Of a stretch of DNA of 64,000 nucleotides, positions 53,501 to 64,000 are shown piece by piece. The DNA is from Trichomonas vaginalis G3. Lineage: Eukaryota; Parabasalia; Trichomonadida; Trichomonadidae. The notes under the pieces were generated by a model. That model saw only the letters and a program-made list of their open reading frames with translations, was not told the DNA's origin and searched no databases. The DNA is taken from contig NC_067205.1 of NCBI RefSeq assembly GCF_026262505.1, positions 18,031,684 to 18,095,683 of the forward strand. Direction: 5' to 3'. Each line of letters begins with the position of its first letter. The stretch's first letter is position 1. The translations under genes were made by a program, and so were the position numbers.

Positions 53501-56500
53501 CCTCTCTTCATCAAAGTGCTTCCTCTCTTCATCAAGGTGCTTCCTCTCTTCATCAAGATGCTTCCTCTCTTCTTCAAAGTACTTCCTCTCTTCAACAAAG
53601 TACTTCCTCTCTTCATCAAGGTGCTTCCTCTCTTCATCAAGGTGCTTCCTCTCTTCATCAAGATGCTTCCTCACTCCATCATGCATCCATCATGCAGCTT
53701 CCTCTCTTCATCAAGTTGCTTCCTCTCTTCAACAAAATACTTCCTCTCTTGATCAAGGTGCTTCCTCTCTTCTTCAAAGTACTTCCTCTCTTCATCAAGG
53801 TGCTTCCTCTCTTGATCAAGATGCTTCCTCTCTTCAACAAAGTGCTTCCTCTCTTCTTCAAAGTGCTTTCCTTCTTCAAAGTACTTCCTCTCTTCATCAA
53901 GGTGCTTCCTCTCTTCTTCAAAGTGCTTCCTCTCTTCATCACGATGCTTCCTCTCTTCAACAAAGTACTTCCTCTCTTCATCAAGATGCTTCCTCTCTTC
54001 AACAAAGTACTTCCTCACTCCATCATGCATCCATCATGCAGCTTCCTCTCTTCTTCAAAGTACTTCCTCTCTTCATCAAGGTGCTTCCTCTCTTCATCAA
54101 GGTGCTTCCGCTCTTCATCAAGATGCTTCCTCTCTTCTTCAAAGTACTTCCTCTCTTCATCAAAGTACTTCCTCTCTTGCTCAAGATGCAGCTTCCTCTC
54201 TTCAACAAAGTGCTTCCTCTCTTCATCAAGATGCTTCCTCTCTTGATCAAGATGCTTCCTCTCTTGATCAAGATGCTTCCTCTCTTCAACAAAGTGCTTC
54301 CTCTCTTGATCAAGATGCTTCCTCTCTTCATCAAGGTGCTTCCTCTCTTCATCAAGATGCTTCCTCTCTTGATCAAGATGCTTCCTCTCTTCATCAAGGT
54401 GCTTCCTCTCTTCATCAAGATGCTTCCTCTCTTCATCAAGATGCTTCCTCTCTTCATCAAAGTACTTCCTCTCTTGCTCAAGATGCAGCTTCCTCTCTTC
54501 AACAAAGTGCTTCCTCTCTTCATCATACAGCTTCCTCTCTTCATCAAAGTGCTTCCTCTCTTCATCAAGGTGCTTCCTCTCTTCATCAAGATGCTTCCTC
54601 TCTTCTTCAAAGTACTTCCTCTCTTCAACAAAGTACTTCCTCTCTTCATCAAGGTGCTTCCTCTCTTCATCAAGGTGCTTCCTCTCTTCATCAAGATGCT
54701 TCCTCACTCCATCATGCATCCATCATGCAGCTTCCTCTCTTCATCAAGTTGCTTCCTCTCTTCAACAAAATACTTCCTCTCTTGATCAAGGTGCTTCCTC
54801 TCTTCTTCAAAGTACTTCCTCTCTTCATCAAGGTGCTTCCTCTCTTCATCAAAGTGCTTCCTCTCTTCATCAAGATGCTTCCTCTCTTCAACAAAGTGCT
54901 TCCTCTCTTCATCAAGATGCTTCCTCTCTTCAACAAAGTACTTCCTCTCTTGATCAAGGTGCTTCCTCTCTTCAACAAAGTGCTTCCTCTCTTCTTCAAA
55001 GTGCTTCCTCTCTTCAACAAAGTGCTTCCTCTCTTCATCAAGATGCTTCCTCTCTTCATCAAGATGCTTCCTCTCTTCATCAAGGTGCTTCCTCTCTTCA
55101 TCAAGATGCTTCCTCTCTTCATCAAGGTGCTTCCTCTCTTCATCAAGGTGCTTCCTCTCTTCATCAAGATGCTTCCTCACTCCATCATGCATCCATCATG
55201 CAGCTTCCTCTCTTCATCAAAGTGCTTCCTCTCTTCATCAAGGTGCTTCCTCTCTTGATCAAGGTGCTTCCTCTCTTCTTCAAAGTACTTCCTCTCTTCA
55301 ACAAAGTACTTCCTCTCTTCATCAAGGTGCTTCCTCTCTTCATCAAGGTGCTTCCTCTCTTCATCAAGATGCTTCCTCACTCCATCATGCATCCATCATG
55401 CAGCTTCCTCTCTTCATCAAGTTGCTTCCTCTCTTCAACAAAATACTTCCTCTCTTGATCAAGGTGCTTCCTCTCTTCTTCAAAGTACTTCCTCTCTTCA
55501 TCAAGGTGCTTCCTCTCTTCATCAAAGTGCTTCCTCTCTTCATCAAGATGCTTCCTCTCTTCAACAAAGTGCTTCCTCTCTTCATCAAGATGCTTCCTCT
55601 CTTCAACAAAGTACTTCCTCTCTTCATCAAGATGCTTCCTCTCTTCAACAAAGTACTTCCTCTCTTCATCAAGGTGCTTCCTCTCTTCATCAAGATGCTT
55701 CCTCTCTTCTTCAAAGTACTTCCTCTCTTCATCAAGATGCTTCCTCTCTTGATCAAGATGCTTCCTCTCTTCATCAAGGTGCTTCCTCTCTTCATCAAGG
55801 TGCTTCCTCACTCCATCATGCATCCATCATGCAGCTTCCTCTCTTCATCAAGGTGCTTCCTCTCTTCGTCAAAGTACTTCCTCTCTTGCTCAAGATGCAG
55901 CTTCCTCTCTTCATCATGCAGCTTCCTCTCTTCAACAAAGTACTTCCTCTCTTGCTCAAGATGCAGCTTCCTCTCTTCAACAAAGTACTTCCTCTCTTCA
56001 TCAAGATGCTTCCTCTCTTCAACAAAGTACTTCCTCTCTTCATCAAGGTGCTTCCTCTCTTCATCAAGATGCTTCCTCTCTTCTTCAAAGTACTTCCTCT
56101 CTTCATCAAGATGCTTCCTCTCTTGATCAAGATGCTTCCTCTCTTCATCAAGGTGCTTCCTCTCTTCATCAAGGTGCTTCCTCACTCCATCATGCATCCA
56201 TCATGCAGCTTCCTCTCTTCATCAAGGTGCTTCCTCTCTTCGTCAAAGTACTTCCTCTCTTGCTCAAGATGCAGCTTCCTCTCTTCATCATGCAGCTTCC
56301 TCTCTTCAACAAAGTACTTCCTCTCTTGCTCAAGATGCAGCTTCCTCTCTTCAACAAAGTACTTCCTCTCTTCATCAAGATGCTTCCTCTCTTCAACAAA
56401 GTACTTCCTCTCTTCATCAAAGTGCTTCCTCTCTTCTTCAAAGTACTTCCTCTCTTCATCAAGATGCTTCCTCTCTTCAACAAAGTACTTCCTCTCTTCA

Positions 56501-59500
56501 TTAAGATGCTTCCTCTCTTCAACAAAGTGCTTCCTCTCTTCATCAAGGTGCTTCCTCTCTTCTTCAAAGTACTTCCTCTCTTCTTCAAAGTACTTCCTCT
56601 CTTCATCAAGGTGCTTCCTCTCTTGATCAAGATGCTTCCTCTCTTCATCAAGGTGCTTCCTCTCTTCATCAAGGTGCTTCCTCTCTTCATCAAGATGCTT
56701 CCTCTCTTCAACAAAGTGCTTCCTCTCTTCATCAAGATGCTTCCTCTCTTCAACAAAGTACTTCCTCTCTTCATCAAGATGCTTCCTCTCTTCATCAAAG
56801 TACTTCCTCTCTTCATTAAGATGCTTCCTCTCTTCAACAAAGTGCTTCCTCTCTTCATCAAGATGCTTCCTCTCTTCAACAAAGTGCTTCCTCTCTTCAT
56901 CAAGGTGCTTCCTCTCTTCATCAAGATGCTTCCTCTCTTCTTCAAAGTACTTCCTCTCTTCAACAAAGTACTTCCTCTCTTCATCAAGGTGCTTCCTCTC
57001 TTCATCAAGGTGCTTCCTCACTCCATCAAGATGCTTCCTCACTCCATCATGCATCCATCATGCAGCTTCCTCTCTTCTTCAAAGTACTTCCTCTCTTCAT
57101 CAAAGTACTTCCTCTCTTGCTCAAGATGCAGCTTCCTCTCTTCAACAAGGTGCTTCCTCTCTTCATCATACAGCTTCCTCTCTTCAACAAAGTGCTTCCT
57201 CTCTTCATCAAGGTGCTTCCTCTCTTCATCAAGATGCTTCCTCTCTTCTTCAAAGTACTTCCTCTCTTCAACAAAGTACTTCCTCTCTTCATCAAGGTGC
57301 TTCCTCTCTTCATCAAGGTGCTTCCTCTCTTCATCAAGATGCTTCCTCACTCCATCATGCATCCATCATGCAGCTTCCTCTCTTCATCAAGTTGCTTCCT
57401 CTCTTCAACAAAATACTTCCTCTCTTGATCAAGGTGCTTCCTCTCTTCTTCCAAAGTACTTCCTCTCTTCATCAAGGTGCTTCCTCTCTTCTTCAAAGTA
57501 CTTCCTCTCTTCATCAAGGTGCTTCCTCTCTTGATCAAGGTGCTTCCTCTTTCTTCAAAGTACTTTTCTTCATCAAGGTGCTTCCTCTCTTCTTCAAAGT
57601 ACTTCCTCTCTTCATCAAGGTGCTTCCTCTCTTGATCAAGATGCTTCCTCTCTTCAACAAAGTGCTTCCTCTCTTCTTCAAAGTGCTTCCTCTCTTCTTC
57701 AAAGTACTTCCTCTCTTCAACAAAGTGCTTCCTCTCTTCATCAAGATGCTTCCTCTCTTCATCAAGGTGCTTCCTCTCTTCTTCAAAGTACTTCCTCTCT
57801 TCATCAAGATGCTTCCTCTCTTGATCAAGATGCTTCCTCTCTTCATCAAGGTGCTTCCTCTCTTCGTCAAAGTACTTCCTCTCTTGCTCAAGATGCAGCT
57901 TCCTCTCTTCATCATGCAGCTTCCTCTCTTCAACAAAGTACTTCCTCTCTTGCTCAAGATGCAGCTTCCTCTCTTCAACAAAGTACTTCCTCTCTTCATC
58001 AAGATGCTTCCTCTCTTCAACAAAGTACTTCCTCTCTTCATCAAAGTGCTTCCTCTCTTCTTCAAAGTACTTCCTCTCTTCATCAAGATGCTTCCTCTCT
58101 TCAACAAAGTACTTCCTCTCTTCATTAAGATGCTTCCTCTCTTCAACAAAGTGCTTCCTCTCTTCATCAAGGTGCTTCCTCTCTTCTTCAAAGTACTTCC
58201 TCTCTTGATCAAGATGCTTCCTCTCTTCAACAAAGTGCTTCCTCTCTTCTTCAAAGTGCTTCCTCTCTTCTTCAAAGTACTTCCTCTCTTCATCAAGGTG
58301 CTTCCTCTCTTGATCAAGATGCTTCCTCTCTTCATCAAGGTGCTTCCTCTCTTCATCAAGGTGCTTCCTCTCTTCATCAAGATGCTTCCTCTCTTCAACA
58401 AAGTGCTTCCTCTCTTCATCAAGATGCTTCCTCTCTTCAACAAAGTACTTCCTCTCTTCATCAAGATGCTTCCTCTCTTCAACAAAGTACTTCCTCTCTT
58501 CATTAAGATGCTTCCTCTCTTCAACAAAGTGCTTCCTCTCTTCATCAAGATGCTTCCTCTCTTCAACAAAGTGCTTCCTCTCTTCATCAAGGTGCTTCCT
58601 CTCTTCATCAAGATGCTTCCTCTCTTCTTCAAAGTACTTCCTCTCTTCAACAAAGTACTTCCTCTCTTCATCAAGGTGCTTCCTCTCTTCATCAAGATGC
58701 TTCCTCACTCCATCAAGATGCTTCCTCACTCCATCATGCATCCATCATGCAGCTTCCTCTCTTCTTCAAAGTACTTCTCTCTTTCATCAAAGTACTTCCT
58801 CTCTTGCTCAAGATGCAGCTTCCTCTCTTCAACAAGGTGCTTCCTCTCTTATCATACAGCTTCCTCTCTTCAACAAAGTGCTTCCTCTCTTCATCAAGGT
58901 GCTTCCTCTCTTCATCAAGATGCTTCCTCTCTTCTTCAAAGTACTTCCTCTCTTCAACAAAGTACTTCCTCTCTTCATCAAGATGCTTCCTCTCTTCATC
59001 AAGGTGCTTCCTCTCTTCATCAAGATGCTTCCTCACTCCATCATGCATCCATCATGCAGCTTCCTCTCTTCATCAAGTTGCTTCCTCTCTTCAACAAAAT
59101 ACTTCCTCTCTTGATCAAGGTGCTTCCTCTCTTCTTCAAAGTACTTCCTCTCTTCATCAAGGTGCTTCCTCTCTTCTTCAAAGTACTTCCTCTCTTCATC
59201 AAGGTGCTTCCTCTCTTGATCAAGATGCTTCCTCTCTTCAACAAAGTGCTTCCTCTCTTCTTCAAAGTGCTTCCTCTCTTCTTCAAAGTACTTCCTCTCT
59301 TCAACAAAGTGCTTCCTCTCTTCATCAAGATGCTTCCTCTCTTCATCAAGGTGCTTCCTCTCTTCATCAAGGTGCTTCCTCTCTTCATCAAGATGCTTCC
59401 TCACTCCATCATGCATCCATCATGCAGCTTCCTCTCTTCATCAAAGTGCTTCCTCTCTTCATCAAGGTGCTTCCTCTCTTCATCAAGGTGCTTCCTCTCT

Positions 59501-62500
59501 TCTTCAAAGTACTTCCTCTCTTCATCAAGTGCTTCCTCTCTTGATCAAGATGCTTCCTCTCTTCAACAAAGTGCTTCCTCTCTTCTTCAAAGTGCTTCCT
59601 CTCTTCTTCAAAGTACTTCCTCTCTTCAACAAGTGCTTCCCTCTTCATCAAGATGCTTTCCTCTCTTCATCAAGGTGCTTCCTCTCTTCATCAAGGTGCT
59701 TCCTCTCTTCATCAAGATGCTTCTCACTCCATCATGCATCCATCATGCAGCTTCCTCTCTTCATCAAAGTGCTTCCTCTCTTCATCAAGGTGCTTCCTCT
59801 CTTCATCAAGAGCTTCCTCTCTTCTTCAAAGTACTTCCTCTCTTCAACAAAGTACTTCCTCTCTTCATCAAGGTGCTTCCTCTCTTCAACAAAGTACTTC
59901 CTCTCTACCATAGATGCTTCCTCTCTTCTTCAAAGTACTTCCTCTCTTCAAATCAAAGTGATGCTTCCTCTTTCAACAAAATACTTTTCTCTCTTGATTC
60001 AAGGTGTTCCTTCTTTCTTCAAAGTGCTTCCTCTCTTCATCAAGGTGCTTCCTCTCTTCTTCAAGTACTTCCTCTCTTCAACAAAGTACTTCCTCTCTTA
60101 CATCAAGGTGCTTCCTCTTCTTCTTTCAAAGTGCTTCCTCTCTTCTTCAAAGTACTTTCCCTCTCTTCATCAAGTGCTTCCTCTCTTCATCAAGATGCTT
60201 ATCTTCTTAAATCAAGATGCTTCCTCTCTTCTTCTCAAAGTACTTTTCTTCTCTTCAACAAAGTACTCCTCTCTCCTCAATTAAGATGCTTCCTCTCTTC
60301 AAGCAAAGAGTGCTTCCTCTCTTCATCAAGATGCTTCCTCTCTTTCATACAAAGTACTTCCTCTCTTCAAATCAAGGTGACTTCTCTCTTTCATCAAGAT
60401 GCTTCCTCTCTTCTTCAAACAGTACTTCTCCTCTTCTTCATCAAAGTACTTCCTCTCTTCATCAAGGTGCTTCCTCTCTTGATCAAGATGCTTCCTCTCT
60501 TCTTCAAAGTACTTCCTCTCTTCAACAAAGTACTTCCTCTCTTCATCAAGGTGCTTCCTCTCTTCATCAAGGTGCTTTCCTTCACTCACATGCTTCCTCA
60601 CTCCATAATGCATCCATCATGGCAGCTTCCTCTCTTCTTCAAAGTTACTTCCTCTCTTCATCAAAGTACTTCCTCTCTTGCTCAAGATGCAAGCTTCCTC
60701 TCTTTCAAAAGGTGCTTCCTCTTCTTCATCATACCGCTTCCTCTCTTCAACAAAGTGCTTCTCTCCTTCATCAAGGTGCTTCCTCTTTCTTCATCAAGAT
60801 GCTTCCTTCTCTTCTTCAAAGTATTTCTCTCTTACCAAAGTACTTCCTCTTCTTCATCAGGTGCCATTCTCTCTCTCATCAAGATGCTTCCTCCTCTTCA
60901 TCAAGATGCTTCCTCTCTTTCAACAAAGTGCTTCCCTCTCTTCATCAAGATGCTTCCCTCTCTTCAACAAGTACTTCCCTCTTTCATCAAGATGCTTCCT
61001 CTCTTCATTAAGCCTGCTTCATCTCATTCAAACAGTGCTTCCTCTCTTCATCAAGATGCTTCCTCTCCTTCAACAAAGTACTTCCTCTCTTTCATCAAGG
61101 TGCTTCCTCCTTCTTCAAAGTACTTCCTCTTCTTCAACAAGTCTTCTCTCTCATCAAGTGTTTCCTCTCTTCATCAAGGTCTTCCTCTCTTCATCAAGTG
61201 CTTCCTTCTCTTCTTGCTATCAAGTACTTCCTCTCTTTCAACAACAGTATTCCTCTCTTCATCAAGGTGCCTTCCTCTCTTCATCAAGATGCTTCCTCAC
61301 TCCATCAGAGATGCTTCCTCACTCCATCATGCATCCATCATGCAGCTTCCTCTCTTCTTCAAAGTACTTCTCTCTCCATCAAAGTACTTCCTCTCCTTGC
61401 TCAAGATGCAGCTTCCTCCTCTTTCACAAAGGTGCTTCCTCTCTTCATCATACAGCTTCCTCTCTTCAACAAAGTGCTTCCTCTCTTCCATCAAGGTGCT
61501 TCCTCTCTTCATCAAGATGAGTTCCTCTCTTTTTTCAAAGTACTTCCTCTCTTCAACAAAGTACTTCCTCTCTTCCATCAAGATGCTTCCTCTCTTCATC
61601 AAGATGCTTCCTCTCTTTCATCAAGATGCTTCCTCACTCCATCAAGATGCTTTCCTCACTCCATCTGCATCCATCATGCAGCTTCCTCTCTTCTTCAAAG
61701 CTTCCTCTCTTCAACAAAGTACTTCCTCTCTTCATCAAGGTGCTTCCTCCTCCTTCATAAAGGTGCTCCTCTCTTCATCAAGATGCTTCCTCTCTTCAAC
61801 AAAGTGCTTCCTCTCTTCATGCAAAGATGCTTCCTCTCTTCAACAAAAGTTATTCCTCTCTTCATCAAGATGCTTCCTCTCTTCAACAAAGTACTTCTCT
61901 CTTCATAAGATGCTCCTTCTCTTCAACATGCTTCCTCTCTTCAACAAAGTACTTCCTCTCTTCAACAAAGGCTTCCTCTCTTCATCAAGGTGACTTCCTC
62001 TCTTCATCAAGTGCTTCTCTCTTTTCAAGTGCCTTCCTCTCTTCATCAAGATGCTTCCTCTCTCAACAAAGTACTTCCTCTCTTCTCAGATGCTTCCTCT
62101 CTTCTCAAGATGCTTCCTCTCTTCTTTCAAAAGTACTTCCTCTCTTCAATCAAGAATGCTTCCTCTCTTCAACAAAGTACTTCCTCTCTTCATTAAGATG
62201 CTTTCCTCTCTTCTAACAAAGTGCTTCCTCTCTTCATCAAGATGCTTTCCTCTCTTCAACAAAGTGCTTCCTCTCTTCAATCAAGGTGCTTCCTCTCTTC
62301 ATCAAAGATGCTTCCTCTCTTCTTCAAAAGTACTTCCTTCTTCAACAAAGTACTTCCTCTCTTCATCAAGGTGCTTCCTCTCTTCATCAAGATGCTTCCC
62401 TCATCCATCTCCTCCATCATCATATGCCTATCATGCAGCTTCCTCTCTTCTTCAAAGTACTTCCTCTTAATCAAAGTATTCTTTCTTGCTCAGATGCAGC

Positions 62501-64000
62501 TTCCTCTCTTCAAACAAGGTGCTTCCTCTCTTCATCAAGATGCCTTCCTCTCTTCAATCAAAGTGTTCCTCTCTTCATCAAGGTGCTTCCTCTCTTCATC
62601 AAGATGCTTCCTCTCTTCTTCAAAGTACTTCCTCTCTTCAACAAAGTACTTCCTCTCTCATTAAGATGCTTCCTCTCTTCAACAATGTGCTTTCCTCTCT
62701 TCCATCAAGATGCTTCCTCTCTTCTAACAAAGTGCTTCTCTCTTCATCAGTGCTTCTCTCTTCTATCCAAGATGCTTTCCTCTCTTCTTCAAAGTACTTC
62801 CCTCTCTTCAACAAAGTATTCCTCTCTTCATCAAGGTCTTCCTCTCTTCATCAAGGTGCTTCCTCTCTTCATCAAAGATGCTTCCTCTCTTCAACAAAGT
62901 GCTTCCTCTCTTAATCAAGATGCTTCTCTCTTCAACAAAGTACTTCCTTCTCTTCATCAAGTGCTTCCTCTCTTCAACAAAGTACTTCCTCTCTTCATCA
63001 AGATGCTTCCCTCTCTTCATTAAGATGCTTCCTCTCTTCCAACAAAGTGCTTCCTTCTTTCATCAAGATGCTTCCCTCTCTTCAAACAAAGTACTTCCTC
63101 TCTTCAATTTCAAGGTGCTTCCTCTCATCATCAAGATGCTTTCTCTCTTCTTCTTCAAGTACTTCCTCTCTTCATCAAAGTGCTTCCTCTCTTCATCAGG
63201 TGCTTCCTCTCTTCTCAAGATGCTTCCTCTCTTCTTCAAAGTACTTCCTCTCTTCAACCAAAGTACTTCCTCTCTTCATCAAGGTGCTTCCTCTCTTCAT
63301 CCAAGGTGCTTCCTCACTCCATCAAGATCTTCTCACTCCATCATGCATCATCATGCAGCTTCTCTCTTCTATCAAAGTACTTCCTATCTTCATCAAAGTA
63401 CTTCCTCTCTTGCTCAAGATGCAGCTTCCTCTTCTTCAACAAGGTGCTTCCTCTCTTCATCAATACAGCTTCCTTCTTCAACAAAGTGCTTTCCTCTCTT
63501 CATCAAGGTGCTTCCTCTCTTCATTCAAGTGCTTCCCTCTCTTCTTACAAGTACTTCCTCTCTTCAACCACAAGTACTTCCTCTTTTCATTAAGATGCCT
63601 TCCTCTCTTCAACAAAGTGCTTCCTCTCTTCATCAAGATGCTTCCTCTCTTTCAACAAAGTGCTTCCTCCTCTTCATCAAGGTGCTTCCTCTCTTCATCA
63701 AGAATGCTTCCTCTCTTCTTCAAAGTACTTCCTTCTTCAACAAAGTAACTTCCTCTCTTCATGCAAGGTGCTTCCTCTCTTCATCAAGGTGCTTTCTTCT
63801 TTCAAATCAAGATGCTTCCTCTCTTCAACAAAGTGCTTCCTCTCTTCATCAAGATGCTTCTCTCTTCAACAAAGTACTTCCTCTCTTCATCAAGATGCTT
63901 CCTCTCTTTCAACAAAGTACTTCTCTCTTCATTAAGATGCTTCCTCTCTTCAACAGTGCTTCCTCTCTCTTCAATCAGATGGCTTCCTCTCTTCAAACAA
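50518..64000. repeat. 21-bp satellite with higher-order units
   Basis: The basic unit is CTTCCTCTCTTCATCAAGATG and variants (CAAGGTG, AACAAAGTG, TTCAAAGTA, GATCAAGATG, GCTCAAGATGCAG). A distinct unit containing CTCACTCCATCATGCATCCA recurs every 200-1400 bp (for example near 50655, 51150, 52360, 52990, 53675, 54705, 55385, 56185, 57040, 58730), marking higher-order repeats. The satellite starts directly at the palindromic element and runs to the window end. Five of six frames of the unit lack stops, so the long open frames are not evidence of genes. One minus-strand frame spells charged heptads (HLDEERK). Confidence 0.95.
59600..64000. other. Satellite stretch with ragged, low-accuracy consensus
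   Basis: Units here vary irregularly by single-base gains and losses (CTTCCCTCTC, CTTCTCTC, TTCATCAGG and similar) in contrast to the clean units before about 57.4 kb. The variation is scattered and not shared between higher-order units, as expected of unpolished sequence at a contig end. Confidence 0.7.

Noticed and set aside
50505-64000. Very long open frames (up to about 1500 codons) in the satellite on both strands
   Set aside because: The 21-bp unit lacks stop codons in five of six frames, so open frames are expected by composition. No start context, domain or consistent end supports a gene.

Overview
The window looks like a nuclear contig of a parabasalid protist (Trichomonas / Tritrichomonas type). 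It is very AT-rich and the genes show no introns. Several start codons sit a few bases after a trichomonad-type Initiator (TCA-Py-T-W). R2R3 Myb genes, a CAMK-like kinase, a Polinton/Maverick remnant, a Mutator-like element (MULE) and abundant repeats are also typical. I could not test the species assignment.

Layout. 1-3.6 kb: a broken Polinton fossil cut by the left edge. 3.6-11.4 kb: almost gene-free, with near-perfect GC-richer hairpins, a possible TTAA-bounded non-autonomous element and a CT-rich tandem repeat. 11.4-15.4 kb: three intact-looking genes (unknown helical protein, two-TM membrane protein, acyltransferase-like enzyme) and a 390-bp TIR element made of three hairpins. 15.8-26.6 kb: a host cystatin (stefin-like) gene split in frame by a 10.5-kb MULE with a perfect 9-bp target duplication. 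The MULE carries an HP1-like chromodomain gene and a 394-residue helical protein. Its own transposase is interrupted by two nested elements filled with tandem arrays of perfect hairpins. 27.1-30.5 kb: two tandem Myb paralogues and a kinase whose 5' part is missing at the edge of a 112-bp tandem repeat.

30.87-50.52 kb: the most unusual feature, a 19.6-kb element that is one giant inverted repeat. Each arm has a DUF5906-type SF3 primase-helicase, an HNH endonuclease, two small conserved ORFs, and about 4.5 kb of 25-bp repeats. Among these repeats sit iteron-like modules around the dyad AGGTGAGATCTCACCT (17 copies in all). No capsid or integrase gene is visible. Its ends (5'-AG, 5-6 bp duplication TCCTC/TTCCTC) recall Polinton ends. 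It may be an undescribed selfish replicon, and because it may be virus-like it is treated here as a fossil.

50.52-64 kb: a 21-bp satellite with higher-order structure that runs off the window. Its consensus becomes ragged beyond about 57.4 kb and badly so after 59.6 kb, more likely low sequence accuracy near a contig end than biology.
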